Assembly: GCA_033032865.1 (NCBI GenBank)
Contig: JAWHQI010000257.1
Location: 2,651,001 to 2,715,000, forward strand
Source: Dactylorhiza incarnata
Taxonomy: Eukaryota > Streptophyta > Magnoliopsida > Asparagales > Orchidaceae
DNA length: 64,000 nucleotides
Reading direction: 5' to 3'
Numbering within the stretch: the first letter of the stretch is position 1; each line of letters opens with the position of its first letter. Of this stretch, positions 53,520-63,594 are shown in pieces. A program made the translations under genes and the position numbers. The notes beneath the pieces are model-generated. The model was not told where the DNA came from. It saw nothing but the letters and a program-made list of their open reading frames with translations, and ran no database searches.

Positions 53520-56500
53520 TATTGGGTTTATTATATTGCACCTTTTGTATTTGTCCCACCTCGCCTGTTTGAGATGGGTGACTCTTGTATTCCCTTTATA
53601 TTGCCCCGTTATGGGCCCTAATGGAATATAGATTAAATCCTTTTCCTCGTTAATTTGGTATCAGAGCCATCTCGCCCGATCCCGTGTCCGCATCGCCGCT
53701 CGCCCGATCCCGATCTCGATCCCGCCTCGTTCCTGCAGCGGCCCTCCTCGCGTCCCCTTCCGCTCCTCCCAGCGGCGGCCTTTCCCGTGCCTATCGACGC
53801 CCGCGCCTCCTGCTCCCGACCCCGCCTGGTGTCGACCTAGCCTCGTCAGATGTGAGGGCTGGCCGCTGCTTCTCTTCCGCCGCCCTCCATCTCCGACCAG
53901 ATCTGGCCTCCTCCGCCCCTTTGGTTGGTGTTCCACCTTCTTGCTTCCGTTCTCTTTCCTTCATGACCTAGGTCTTTGATCTATGGTTCTTCGGATGGGC
54001 ACTCCTCCATCTATTTGAGGGTTTCCCCGTTTCTTTATCTCCTTTGGAGCCTTTTTCCTCTTTTTCTTCTCCCGTCTATGGATTCCTCGACTGATAGCTT
54101 TGCTAGACGTATCACTACCACTTTTCTTAGTGAGAAGAATTTTATTGCTTGGTCCAACTCCATGCGTGTTCATCTCGCCGGACATGACAAGCTTGATTGG
54201 CTTGAACCTAATGGGGTTCCCAAGCCTACCGAGGAAAAAACTCTCCGTAAATGGAAAACGGACAACTACAAGATTCTTGGGTGGATCCAATGCTCCATGG
54301 AGCCCCGTATCTACGAGCAGTTTATGCGCTTCGATTCCGTTCCGTCTCTTTGGGCCGCCCTAACTCGCACTTATGAGCACACACGTGTTGATACACGCAT
54401 TTACTCTGTCTTTCAGGAGATTTCGACTGCTCGACAAGGGGAACGTTCTGTACATGACTACTTTACTTTTCTCTCTGGGAGATTCCAGGAGCTTTCTGAT
54501 CTCGAGCCGCTTATTGCCTTTACTCATCCTGAGGATATGCTTGTTGCCAGGCAACGACAAGAGAAGCGTGAGACCTACCAATTTCTGATGGGGTTACGAC
54601 CTGAGTTTGAGCATATTCGGGTTCAGATTGTCAGCATGAACCCTCTTCCAGATATTTTAGATGCCTACTCTCTTGTGGAGGAGCATGAGCGTCGTTCCCG
54701 CCTGACCGCTCCTCCTATTTCGGTGCTTGCTTCTCCACCAGACCTGATGGCCCTTGCTTTAGGACGTACTTCTTCTGTGCGGGGAGGGCGTTCCTCTGCC
54801 CATAGGGGTCGCGGAGGTGGCCGCGGCAGCCCTTTTGCTTCTGTTCAGTGTCAGCACTGCTTCCGGACTGGTCATGAGAAGTCCCGATGCTGGCAGCTTT
54901 TTCCTCACCTTCGCCAGCAGCTTTCTGCTACCCGTACTGCTGCCGCTACTACTTCAGACTTTGGGAGCCAGCCTAGTTACAGTGCCCCCTCTGGGACCCC
55001 TCCTGCCGACTGGAGCCAGCATGCCCCGCTCCCGCCTCAGCAACATGTTTTTTCTGCCCCTGACCCCTCGTCGTTCTCGTCGACTTCAACATCTGCGTCA
55101 GGTACTCCGATGGCCTTTCACGTCACTCATGAGGGTTCTTCCTCTCCCTGGGTGATTGACTCTGGGGCCACTGATCATATGACGGGTGAGCCACACTTGT
55201 TCTCCTCTCTTGTGTCTCCGAGTGTCCATCGGCAGGTTCGCCTTGCTGATGGCTCTGTGACTCCCATTATTCAACATGGCACAATTTCTCTATCCCCCTC
55301 TTTCTCCTTGGATTCAGTTCTTCATGTTCCCAAACTAGCTTTAAATCTCCTTTCTGTTAGTCAATTGACTCGCTCATTACACTGCTCTGTGACTTTCTTT
55401 CCTTCTGGCTGTGTTTTTCAGGACCTGACCACGAGGAGGATTTTTGGCTACGGCCGTGAGCGTGACGGGCTTTACTAGCTGGATCTTCCACCTCCTCTAC
55501 CATCATCGCTATGTCTCTTCTCACCGTCCAGTGCTGCTGCTACTACTACCACACCTGCCCTTTGGCATGCTCGGTTGGGTCATGCTAGCCCTAAAATTGT
55601 GTCCTCTCTTTTTTCGAGTGTCTCATTTGAACACTCTTTTCAGTGTGATGTGTGTCAGCTGAGCAAACACACACGCACTTCTTATCCTGTATCTTTTTCC
55701 CGTACTTCTGCACCTTTTGATATTGTTCACTCAGATGTTTGGGGCCCTGCCTCGGTTGTATCTTATGATGGTTTTCGTTATTTTGTTTCATTTATAGATG
55801 ACTTTATTCGATGTTGTTGGGTTTATCTTATGCGTGCTAAATCTGAAGTGTTTGACCTCTATACTCAGTTTTCTCATATGGTTAGTACTCAGTTTTCTTC
55901 ACGTATTCGAATTCTCCGCTCTGATAATGGGGGAGAATACACCTCTTCCTCGTTTACTGCTTTCCTTGCTAGCCAAGGAACCCTTCACCAATTCTCCTGT
56001 CCATATACCCCGGATCAGAATGGAGTGGCGGAACGAAAGAACCGCCATCTCCTAAATGTGACCCGTTGTCTTCTCCGTGGGTCTCATGTCCCCAAGTCTT
56101 TTTGGACTGCCGCCCTTCTTACGGGGACCTTCTTGGTCAACCGTCTTCCATGCCAGCCTCTAGCGGGCCGTATTCCTCTGAGTCTCCTATCTCCCAGTCG
56201 CCCGTTGTTTCCCATTCCTCTCCGAGTATTCGGGTGTGTGTGCTTTGTCCAGGATCGTAGTCCGACTCAGACTAAACTGGATGACAAAGCAATCCGTTGC
56301 TTATTTTTGGGATATTCCTCTTCCAAAGGATATCGGTGTTTTGATCCCTCCTTTCGCCGGACCATCCATACCATGGATGTCACGTTCTTTGAGGATGTCC
56401 CTTTCTATCGTGACTCTCCTACTCCTGATGCTTCCTCACCCCCCACCCTACCAGCTCCGCTTCCTCTTGCTTCCTTGCCCGACTCCGTTCCACTACAGAC

Positions 56501-58453
56501 ATATACACGTGGCCCCCGTGGGCCTTCACATGTCCATCCTATCCTTCAGGATCCACTGATGGAGCCCATCTCACCGGACCCGGTGCCACTTCCTCAGGCA
56601 GGTGATGTCCCTTCCTCTTCTGACTTACCTATTGCCATTCGCAAGGGTAAGCGGTCTTGTGTTACTGACCATCCTGTTGCAAGTTTTGTGTCCTACCAAC
56701 GCCTTTCACAGGGTTACCGGGCCTTCATCTCCGCCACTGACCAGATCCGGATTCCGAGTTCGACTGCTGAGGCTTTTCAGCACCCCGAGTGGGTGGCAGC
56801 CATGGAGGCTGAAATGTCCGCTTTGCAGCAGACTAGTACCTGGCGGTTAGTTCCTCTTCCCACCGGCAAGAAGACTGTTGGTTGTCGTTGGGTCTACACC
56901 GTCAAGTATAATGCCGACTGGTCTTTGGATCGCTACAAGGCTCGCCTTGTGGCCAAAGGCTTTACCCAACCTCCAGATGATTACGGGGTGACCTTTGCTC
57001 CTGTGGCCAAGCTCTCCATTGTTCGCCTTCTTATTTCCCTCGCTGCCTGCCACAAGTGGCCTCTTCATCAGCTGGACGTGAAGAACGCCTTCCTCAATGA
57101 CGACCTCGTCGAAGAAATCTATATGGATCCGCCACCCGGGTACATGCTTCAGGGGGAGTATTTGGGCCGTGTCTGCCTCTTGCAGAAGTCTTTGTATGGG
57201 CTGAAGCAGTCCCCTCGAGCGTGGTTTGAGCGGTTTGGTGTTGTTGTGCTTCAGAGTGGTTTCACCAGATGTCATGCCGACCATACATGCTTTGTTCGGA
57301 CTACTGCGGATGGCCCTCGAGTGATTGTCCTCGTCTATGTGGATGACATCATTCTTACCGGTGACGACAGCTCCGGTATTATTCAGATCAAGGAGGTACT
57401 TCAAAAGGCTTTTGAGGTCAAAGATTTGGGGCCTCTGAAGTACTTTCTTGGCATTGAGGTTGCCAGATCTCATCAGGGGATCTCTTTGTCTTAGCGGAAG
57501 TATACCCTTGACCTTTTGAGTGATACTGGCCTTCTTGGGTGCTCTCCGGTATCTACTCCTATGGACCCGAAACACCGCTTACACGCCGAATCTGGCGAAC
57601 CTCTTCCTGATCCCGGCAGATACCAGCGGCTTGTTGGAAGACTTATCTACCTGACCAATACTCGCCCTGACATTAGCTTTGCTGTGAGTATGGTTAGTCA
57701 GTTCATGCATGCTCCCCGCACCTCTCACCTTGATGCTGTCTTTCGAATCCTTCACTACTTGAAGGGATCGCCTGGTCTCGGGCTCTTCTACCGTTCATTA
57801 CCATCCTCCGATCTTACCTGCTACACGGACTCTGATTATGCTGGCTCCCTCACTGACCGACGTTCTACTTCGGGGATGTGCACGTTCTATGGTGGCAATC
57901 TCATTTCCTGGAAGAGCAAGAAGCAGAGTGTTGTGTCTCGCTCCTCTGCTGAGGCTGAGTACAGGGCTATGACCCATGGCGCCACCGAGCTCCTCTGGAT
58001 GCGTACTCTCTTGTCCGAACTTGGCTTTCCTCCTTCCTGTTCCTCGACATTGGTTTGTGACAACCAGTCTGCTCTCTTGCTTGCATCTGACTCTGTCCTG
58101 CACGAGAGGACCAAGCATATTGAGGTGGATATACATTTTCTCAGGGAGCACATCCGTTCAGGGACTCTTGTCGCATCTTATGTTCCCTCTGGGGAACAGA
58201 TTGCTGATGCCTTTACCAAGGCTGTTGGGCCTTCCCGTCTTCTTTTTACCTATGGCAAGCTGGGCTTGCTTGATATCTTCGTGCCAGCTTGAGGGGGAGT
58301 ATTGGGTTTATTATTATTATTGGGTTTATTATATTGCACCTTTTGTATTTGTCCCACCTCGCCTGTTTGAGATGGGTGACTCTTGTATTCCCTTTATATT
58401 GCCCCGTTATGGGCCCTAATGGAATATAGATTAAATCCTTTTCCTCGTTAATT
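53520..58453 (+). mobile_element. Copia-5: young, nearly intact Copia element
   Basis: A 4934-bp element with perfect target duplication ATCCT (53515-53519 and 58454-58458). LTRs are 136 bp (53520-53655) and 154 bp (58300-58453). They are identical except for an 18-bp TTATTATTATTGGGTTTA duplication in the 3' copy. Primer site TGGTATCAGAGCC at 53656; polypurine GAGGGGGAG before 58300. LTR termini are TA...TT in both copies, unlike the usual TG...CA. One gag-pol frame runs 54078-58292 with only two stops. Insertion is very recent. Confidence 0.96.
54078..58292 (+). pseudogene. Copia-5 gag-pol polyprotein frame, two in-frame stops
   Basis: Start ATG 54078 (MDSSTDSFARRITTTFLS). Gag UBN2 domain, then an RG-rich stretch and CCHC knuckle CQHCFRTGHEKSRC (about 54850-54891). 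Protease WVIDSGATDHMTG (about 55150). GAG-pre-integrase WHARLGHAS and C..C (55560-55670). Integrase core HSDVWG, RSDNGGEY, NGVAERKNRH (all three catalytic acids present). RT with KNAFLND and YVDDIILTG (about 57336). RNase H with DSDYAGS, SSAEAEYRAM, DNQSAL, ending at 58292. Stops: TAG 55476-55478 between protease and integrase, and TAG 57492-57494 (SLS-stop-RKY, where Copias have Gln). The frame is otherwise unbroken for 1404 codons. Confidence 0.93.
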
Positions 58454-58824
58454 ATCCTCGCCTCCTCTTGCTTCCCCGTCGCCTCCTCATGCTCAGGTCG
58501 GCAGCTCCTCCCTCTCCTCTGGCCGGCAGTAGCCAGCATCTCCTCCCTCCAGCAGTCTTGGGCTGGCAACCTCCCCTCCTTCTCGTGGACAGCAACTTTC
58601 CTCCCTCCGGCAGCACTCTTCCCTTCCGATTGGGCCGCCTTTGCAAGAAGAGCGCCTAGGGTTTTCTTCCCTCTCCTTGGGCTCCGATTCCGCCTAGGGT
58701 TTTGCTTGAACCCTCCTCCGCTCAGATTTCGGACTCGGATTCGGCTCCTTGAGCCCGATCTTGTCTTCCTTGGGTAAGAACCTTCCTCCTTCACCCTTGA
58801 TTTCAGAATTTTCATAAACCCTAA

Positions 58825-58892
58825 TATTAAATGATATATATATATGTAGGTGGGGTTAAATAATAATAAGAAAGTGTATTCTCTTTGTAACA
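58825..58892 (+). repeat. 5' LTR of Copia-6 (68 bp)
   Basis: TATTAAATGATATATATATA at the start and TTTGTAACA at the end. The (AT)n stretch may serve as TATA box; little room remains for U3 enhancers. The partner is 63527-63594. Confidence 0.95.
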
Positions 58893-59292
58893 TGGTATCA
58901 AAGCCGCGTGCGCGTCGCTAGGGTTCTCCGCTGCTGCCGCCGCACTCGTCTTTCTCCGCTCGCCCGCTCGCTCGTCCTCGCTCGCTCGCTCGTCCTCGTT
59001 CAAGCTTCTCGTCCCTTGCTCGTCTGGTTCCTCCCGTGCCCTAGACGGAGGCGTGACTCTGCTGCCGCCTGCCGTCGCTCCTCCTTGATCCGATGTCGAT
59101 CTACTGCCGCTGATGTCGATCTGCTGCCCTCTTGCAGTCTCCCGTCGATCTGCCACTTCCCGCTGTCGATCTACTGCTGCCTGAAGCCCCGATCTGCCGC
59201 TTCCTGATGCCGATCTGCTGCTACTGTGATGTCGTCTCCGGGCACTGTTCCGTGATGCCTCCTGCAGCCTATTGAAGGTTTCTGCCATTGCC

Positions 59293-60174
59293 ATGGGGGA
59301 CTCGGATACAAGCACCACTCAGACACCTGTTCCCTCAGGGGATCCTACCACCACTCAGCCATCTTTTCCTTCCAATGCAAGGTTGGCTACCACTATTCTT
59401 ACCTCCTCCAACTTTCAGTTGTGGAAAAAGGGGGTTACTATGTCTCTAGCAGGCATCCGACGTACTCACCACCTTACTAGGCTACCTACTCATGCCGAGG
59501 GAAGTGCCGAATACGACGATTGGTACAGTGATGATTGTCGTATCTTTGCGCTCCTTCTGAGTTCCATGGATCCATCAGTTCAGCAAATGTGCAAGAACTG
59601 TGATAGCACTAAGGAGCTGTGGGACACCCTGCATATGATGTTTTCTCAAGCTAACAACCTCTCTCGTCTTGGTGAACTCTTTCCCAAGATGGCTGAGCTA
59701 CGACAAGGAGCTCGTCCTGTCACTGAGTACTTCGCTGAATGGAAGGTTCTTGCCGATGAAATCCTGGATCTTTGGGAGATCCCCTCTACCCGTGAAGGAC
59801 ATCAGGCTCAACGTGAGCATCTGGTTCTCATCTGGCTTCTGAACGGACTTGATCCAAACTTTTCAACAACAAGAACGGAAATGCTTACGAGTCCTTCTAC
59901 TTTGCAGACTGCTAGTGTGTACCATCGTCTGACTAAAGCGGGCTCTGCCGCTTCTCCTGCTGCTCTACATGTTTCCTCCAGTGAGTCAATTGCGCTGGCC
60001 TCTCGAGGGGGAAGGGGCACTAGCAGAGGTGGTCGGTCTGGTTCTGGACGTGGTCGGGAGACTGATACGCGACATTGTACTCATTGTGGACGTCGTGGTC
60101 ACACAAGGGATACGTGCTGGCTCGTGCATGGGAAGCCAGACTGGGCGGCCAAAACCTCGTCAGCTTCACCTTGA
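59293..60174 (+). CDS. Copia-6 Gag
   Basis: 294-residue Gag of Copia-6, which assembles the cytoplasmic particle and binds element RNA. I chose ATG 59293 (MGDSDTSTTQ) over the upstream ATG at 59272 because the MGDS start resembles other Copia Gags and follows GCCATTGCC; this choice is not certain. The UBN2/retrotran_gag-type region spans residues ~35-200 (FQLWKKGVTMSL, MAELRQGARPVTEYFAEW, WLLNGLDPNF). An RG-rich linker and a complete CCHC knuckle CTHCGRRGHTRDTC (60076-60117) follow. The frame stops at TGA 60172-60174, shortly after the knuckle, and continues as pol in the same frame. Confidence 0.88.
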   Translation: MGDSDTSTTQTPVPSGDPTTTQPSFPSNARLATTILTSSNFQLWKKGVTMSLAGIRRTHHLTRLPTHAEGSAEYDDWYSDDCRIFALLLSSMDPSVQQMCKNCDSTKELWDTLHMMFSQANNLSRLGELFPKMAELRQGARPVTEYFAEWKVLADEILDLWEIPSTREGHQAQREHLVLIWLLNGLDPNFSTTRTEMLTSPSTLQTASVYHRLTKAGSAASPAALHVSSSESIALASRGGRGTSRGGRSGSGRGRETDTRHCTHCGRRGHTRDTCWLVHGKPDWAAKTSSASP

Positions 60175-63100
60175 TCTGCTCACATTGCCGACTCGACTCC
60201 GGCTCCTCCGGGTCATCTCACGGTCCAACTCTCTGAGGAGGATTATCGTCGCCTGCAGGCTCTTCCAGTTTCCTCTCCACCTCATAGTGCTGCTGTAGCC
60301 CAGACTATTCAGTCTGCCTGCACTTCCCAGACCACCCAGCGCCCAGTTCAGTGGCTGGCTGATTCTGGAGCTTCTGACCACCTGACTAGCTCTTCAGGTA
60401 TCTTGCATTCGTATCATACCCATTGTGGGTCTTCCATTACTGTTGCAGATGGATCCACTGTTCCTATTGTTGGCTTTGGAAGCTGCAATGTGACCCCGGA
60501 TATGCCTCTATCCTCGGTTGCTCATGTTCCTCAATCTGCTTACAACCTATTGTCCATTAGTAAGCTTACTCGTGATTTAAACTGTACTGCTATCTTCACA
60601 TCTTCTGGTTGCATTTTTCAGGAACAGTCGACGAGCCGTATTATTGGTAGAGGAAAGCTGCGGGGTGGTGTTTATGTTTTGGATGAAGTTTCCCACATTG
60701 CCTGTTCTGCTGCTTCGGCCAAACTCTTGGACCTCCACTACCGTCATGGTCATCCTTCTATGCAGGTCATGCGTCGTTTGTATCCTGAGTTTGGGAAAGT
60801 TTCCCATCTCAGCTGTGAGTCGTGTTTGTTTGCTAAACTCCATAGAGTTAGCTATGTACCTCGTGTAGATGTTCGTGCTTCTGCACCTTTTGATTTACTT
60901 CATTCTGATGTCTGGGGACCGTGTCCTGTCCCTACGTTGTTAGGACACAGATATTATGTTACCTTTATTGATGATTTTTCTCGCATGACTTGGGTTTACT
61001 TAATGAAAAATCGCTCTGAATTACTATCTATTTTTCAACATTTGTGGAATGAAATTTTCACTCAATTTTCTGTTCGTCTGAAATGTCTCCGTACCGATAA
61101 TGGGAGGGAATACATGTCCCAGGCCATGTCTAGCTTTCTTTCCGACAAGGGTATCATACACCAAACCAGTTGCCCTGATACCCCCCAACAAAACGGGGTT
61201 GCCGAAAGAAAAAATCGCCACCTTCTTGAGGTAACCCGGGCTATCCTTCATCATACGCATGTACCCAAACACTTTTGGGGAGATGCTGTTCTTACCGCTG
61301 CCCATCTCATTAATCATCTTCCTACTCATATACTTCAGGGGGAGACACCTTATCACATCCTTTATCCGGACCACTCGGGGCCTCCTCTACCCTTCAAGGT
61401 CTTTGGGTGTGTTTGCTATGTCCGGGATGCTCGTCCCTCCGTTTCCAAACTTGATCCTCGCTCTTTGAAGTGTATCTTCCTTGGATACTCTCGGACTACC
61501 AAGGGATATCGCTGTTATTCTCCAGAACTCCACAAATACATCATCTCTTCCGATGTTGTCTTCCTCGAATCTGTCTCTTATCGTACCACTGGCTCTCCCC
61601 TTTCCACTTCATCTTCTGATCTCTCTCTCGATGAGATGCTAGTTCCTCGTCCTGATTCTGCTCTCGTCTCTCCGACTGACATATTGTGCCCCCTTTGGGG
61701 ACAGGTCTACTCTCGTCGCACTTCTGACAGAACTGAAATACCACCATCTCAGCCTACCTCAACCAGTGATGGCACAACTACTGTTCCTCAGATTGCTCCT
61801 GCTAGTGAGGACCAGAACCAAACTGAAGTGCCTGCCGCTCCTCCTCTGGATAGTACCGAGCTTCCTATTGCTCTCCGCAAGGGAAGTCGGACTTGCCAGA
61901 ATAGACCTCTCTATGTGAGCTCTTATCAGGGGTTGTCTGCTTCTCATACCGCACTTCACTTGATGTTGGATCAGTACACCATTCCCTCAACGGTTGGGGA
62001 GGCCAAAACTCATCCTGGCTGGATGGCTGCTATGCAAGAGGAATTGACGGCACTTCAACTGAATAATACTTGGGAACTTGTGTCTTTGCCTCCTGGAAAG
62101 CGCGCTATTGGTTGCAAATGGATCTTCTCTGTTAAAGCCAATGCTGATGGCTCCCTTGCTCGCTTGAAAGCCCGTCTAGTTGCCAAAGGCTATGCCCAAA
62201 CTTATGGCGTGGATTATGAGGAAACATTTGCCCCTGTTGCCAAAATGTCCTCTATTCGGATCGTGATCTCACTTGCAGCCACTCACCGGTGGCCTCTCCA
62301 TCAGTTGGATATCAAGAATGCGTTCCTTCATGGGTCCTTGGAGGAAGAGGTGTATATGGAACAACCACCTGGGTTCGTTGCTGAGGGGGAGCGTAACAAG
62401 GTGTGTCGTCTCCTTGCCTCCTTATATGGGTTGAAACAATCCCCGCGCCAGTGGTTTGCCCGCTTTCGGTCTGTTGTCACCAAATTCGGACTTACCAAAA
62501 GTGTCAAAGACTCATCTCTCTTTTATCGGAACTCCTCTGCTGGTACTGTGCTCCTAATTGTGTATGTTGATGATATTGCCATCACGGGTAGTGATCCTAA
62601 AGGGATAGCCGATCTCAAAGCGTTCTTACACTCCAACTTCCAAACCAAAGATCTAGGGCTGTTGCGATACTTCCTTGGGATTGAAGTTACTGATCATGAC
62701 GACTCTATCTTTGTTTCTCAACGTAAATATGCCCTTGATCTGTTATCTGATCTTGGAATGTCTGACTGCCGCCCTATGGATTCTCCCCTTGAACCAGGAG
62801 AAAAGGGCCTTCATGCCGAGAGCAAATTGTTTGATTCGCCAGAGAAGTATCGTAGGGTAGTTGGAAAACTTAACTACCTTACTATGACTCGCCCAGATAT
62901 TGCCTGTGCTGTGAGTAAGGTCAGTCAGTTCATGGCCACCCCAACTATCTCTCAATGGGACTCTGTTCTCCGCATTGTTAGATACATAAAGAAGGATCCT
63001 GGTCTAGGAATATCATACAAGAATCGTGGTCATTCCAATATAGAGGCTTACTGTGACTCCGACTGGGCAGGTTGTTTAGCCACTCGGAAGTCTACCACAG

Positions 63101-63519
63101 GATTTACTATATTTATGGGAGGAAACCTTGTCTCCTGGAAGAGCAAGAAACAAACCACTGTCGCCAGATCTAGTGCCGAGGCAGAGTATCGGGCTATGTC
63201 GCACACTGTTGCTGAGATCATGTGGATCAGACAGACTCTTTGTGAAATCGGATACCCTGTTCATGACCCAACTATGTTATGGTGCGATAATCAAGCTGCA
63301 ATACAGATAGCAACTAATCCTGTGTTTCATGAACGCACTAAGCACATCGAGGTTGACTGTCACTTCGTACGAGAGAAGTATGAAGAAGGTCTTATTTCCT
63401 TGAGCCATGTGAAGACTGGGGACCAAGTTGCTGATATTCTCACGAAAGGAGTTACTGGGGTCAGAATGAATTTCATATGTAACAAGTTAGGTCTGGAAAG
63501 TTTCCACGACCCAACTTGA
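60175..63519 (+). CDS. Copia-6 Pol: protease, integrase, RT, RNase H
   Basis: Open for 1114 codons in the gag frame with no stop or shift. Without recoding, translation could start at ATG 60403, but that would lose the protease active site WLADSGASDHL (about 60354), so the frame must originally have been one with gag. Integrase: GAG-pre-integrase (LLDLHYRHGHPS, CESCLFAKLH), catalytic core HSDVWG, RTDNGREY, NGVAERKNRH. RT: NAFLHGSLEEEVYMEQPPGF, YVDDIAITG (about 62563). RNase H: DSDWAG, SSAEAEYRAM, DNQAA, HERTKHIEVDCHF; end FHDPT at 63519. All catalytic residues are present, making this the best-preserved polymerase in the window. Confidence 0.93.
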   Translation, partial: SAHIADSTPAPPGHLTVQLSEEDYRRLQALPVSSPPHSAAVAQTIQSACTSQTTQRPVQWLADSGASDHLTSSSGILHSYHTHCGSSITVADGSTVPIVGFGSCNVTPDMPLSSVAHVPQSAYNLLSISKLTRDLNCTAIFTSSGCIFQEQSTSRIIGRGKLRGGVYVLDEVSHIACSAASAKLLDLHYRHGHPSMQVMRRLYPEFGKVSHLSCESCLFAKLHRVSYVPRVDVRASAPFDLLHSDVWGPCPVPTLLGHRYYVTFIDDFSRMTWVYLMKNRSELLSIFQHLWNEIFTQFSVRLKCLRTDNGREYMSQAMSSFLSDKGIIHQTSCPDTPQQNGVAERKNRHLLEVTRAILHHTHVPKHFWGDAVLTAAHLINHLPTHILQGETPYHILYPDHSGPPLPFKVFGCVCYVRDARPSVSKLDPRSLKCIFLGYSRTTKGYRCYSPELHKYIISSDVVFLESVSYRTTGSPLSTSSSDLSLDEMLVPRPDSALVSPTDILCPLWGQVYSRRTSDRTEIPPSQPTSTSDGTTTVPQIAPASEDQNQTEVPAAPPLDSTELPIALRKGSRTCQNRPLYVSSYQGLSASHTALHLMLDQYTIPSTVGEAKTHPGWMAAMQEELTALQLNNTWELVSLPPGKRAIGCKWIFSVKANADGSLARLKARLVAKGYAQTYGVDYEETFAPVAKMSSIRIVISLAATHRWPLHQLDIKNAFLHGSLEEEVYMEQPPGFVAEGERNKVCRLLASLYGLKQSPRQWFARFRSVVTKFGLTKSVKDSSLFYRNSSAGTVLLIVYVDDIAITGSDPKGIADLKAFLHSNFQTKDLGLLRYFLGIEVTDHDDSIFVSQRKYALDLLSDLGMSDCRPMDSPLEPGEKGLHAESKLFDSPEKYRRVVGKLNYLTMTRPDIACAVSKVSQFMATPTISQWDSVLRIVRYIKKDPGLGISYKNRGHSNIEAYCDSDWAGCLATRKSTTGFTIFMGGNLVSWKSKKQTTVARSSAEAEYRAMSHTVAEIMWIRQTLCEIGYPVHDPTMLWCDNQAAIQIATNPVFHERTKHIEVDCHFVREKYEEGLISLSHVKTGDQVADILTKGVTGVRMNFICNKLGLESFHDPT

Positions 63520-63526
63520 GGGGGAG

Positions 63527-63594
63527 TGTTAAATGATATATATATATGTAGGTGGGGTTAAATAATAATAAGAAAGTGTATTCTCTTTGTAACA
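63527..63594 (+). repeat. 3' LTR of Copia-6 (68 bp)
   Basis: Starts TGTTAAATG after GAGGGGGAG and ends TTTGTAACA before the CCTAA duplication. Canonical TG...CA ends. Confidence 0.95.

Larger units (their letters stand above)
58825..63594 (+). mobile_element. Copia-6: young Copia element with 68-bp LTRs
   Basis: A 4770-bp element with perfect target duplication CCTAA (58820-58824 and 63595-63599). The LTRs are only 68 bp (58825-58892 and 63527-63594) and differ at one base, the second position: TA in the 5' copy and TG in the 3' copy. Primer site TGGTATCAAAGCC at 58893; polypurine GAGGGGGAG at 63518-63526. It encodes gag and a fully open PR-INT-RT-RH in the same frame, separated by one TGA. 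Such short LTRs are unusual on a coding element. Confidence 0.96.
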
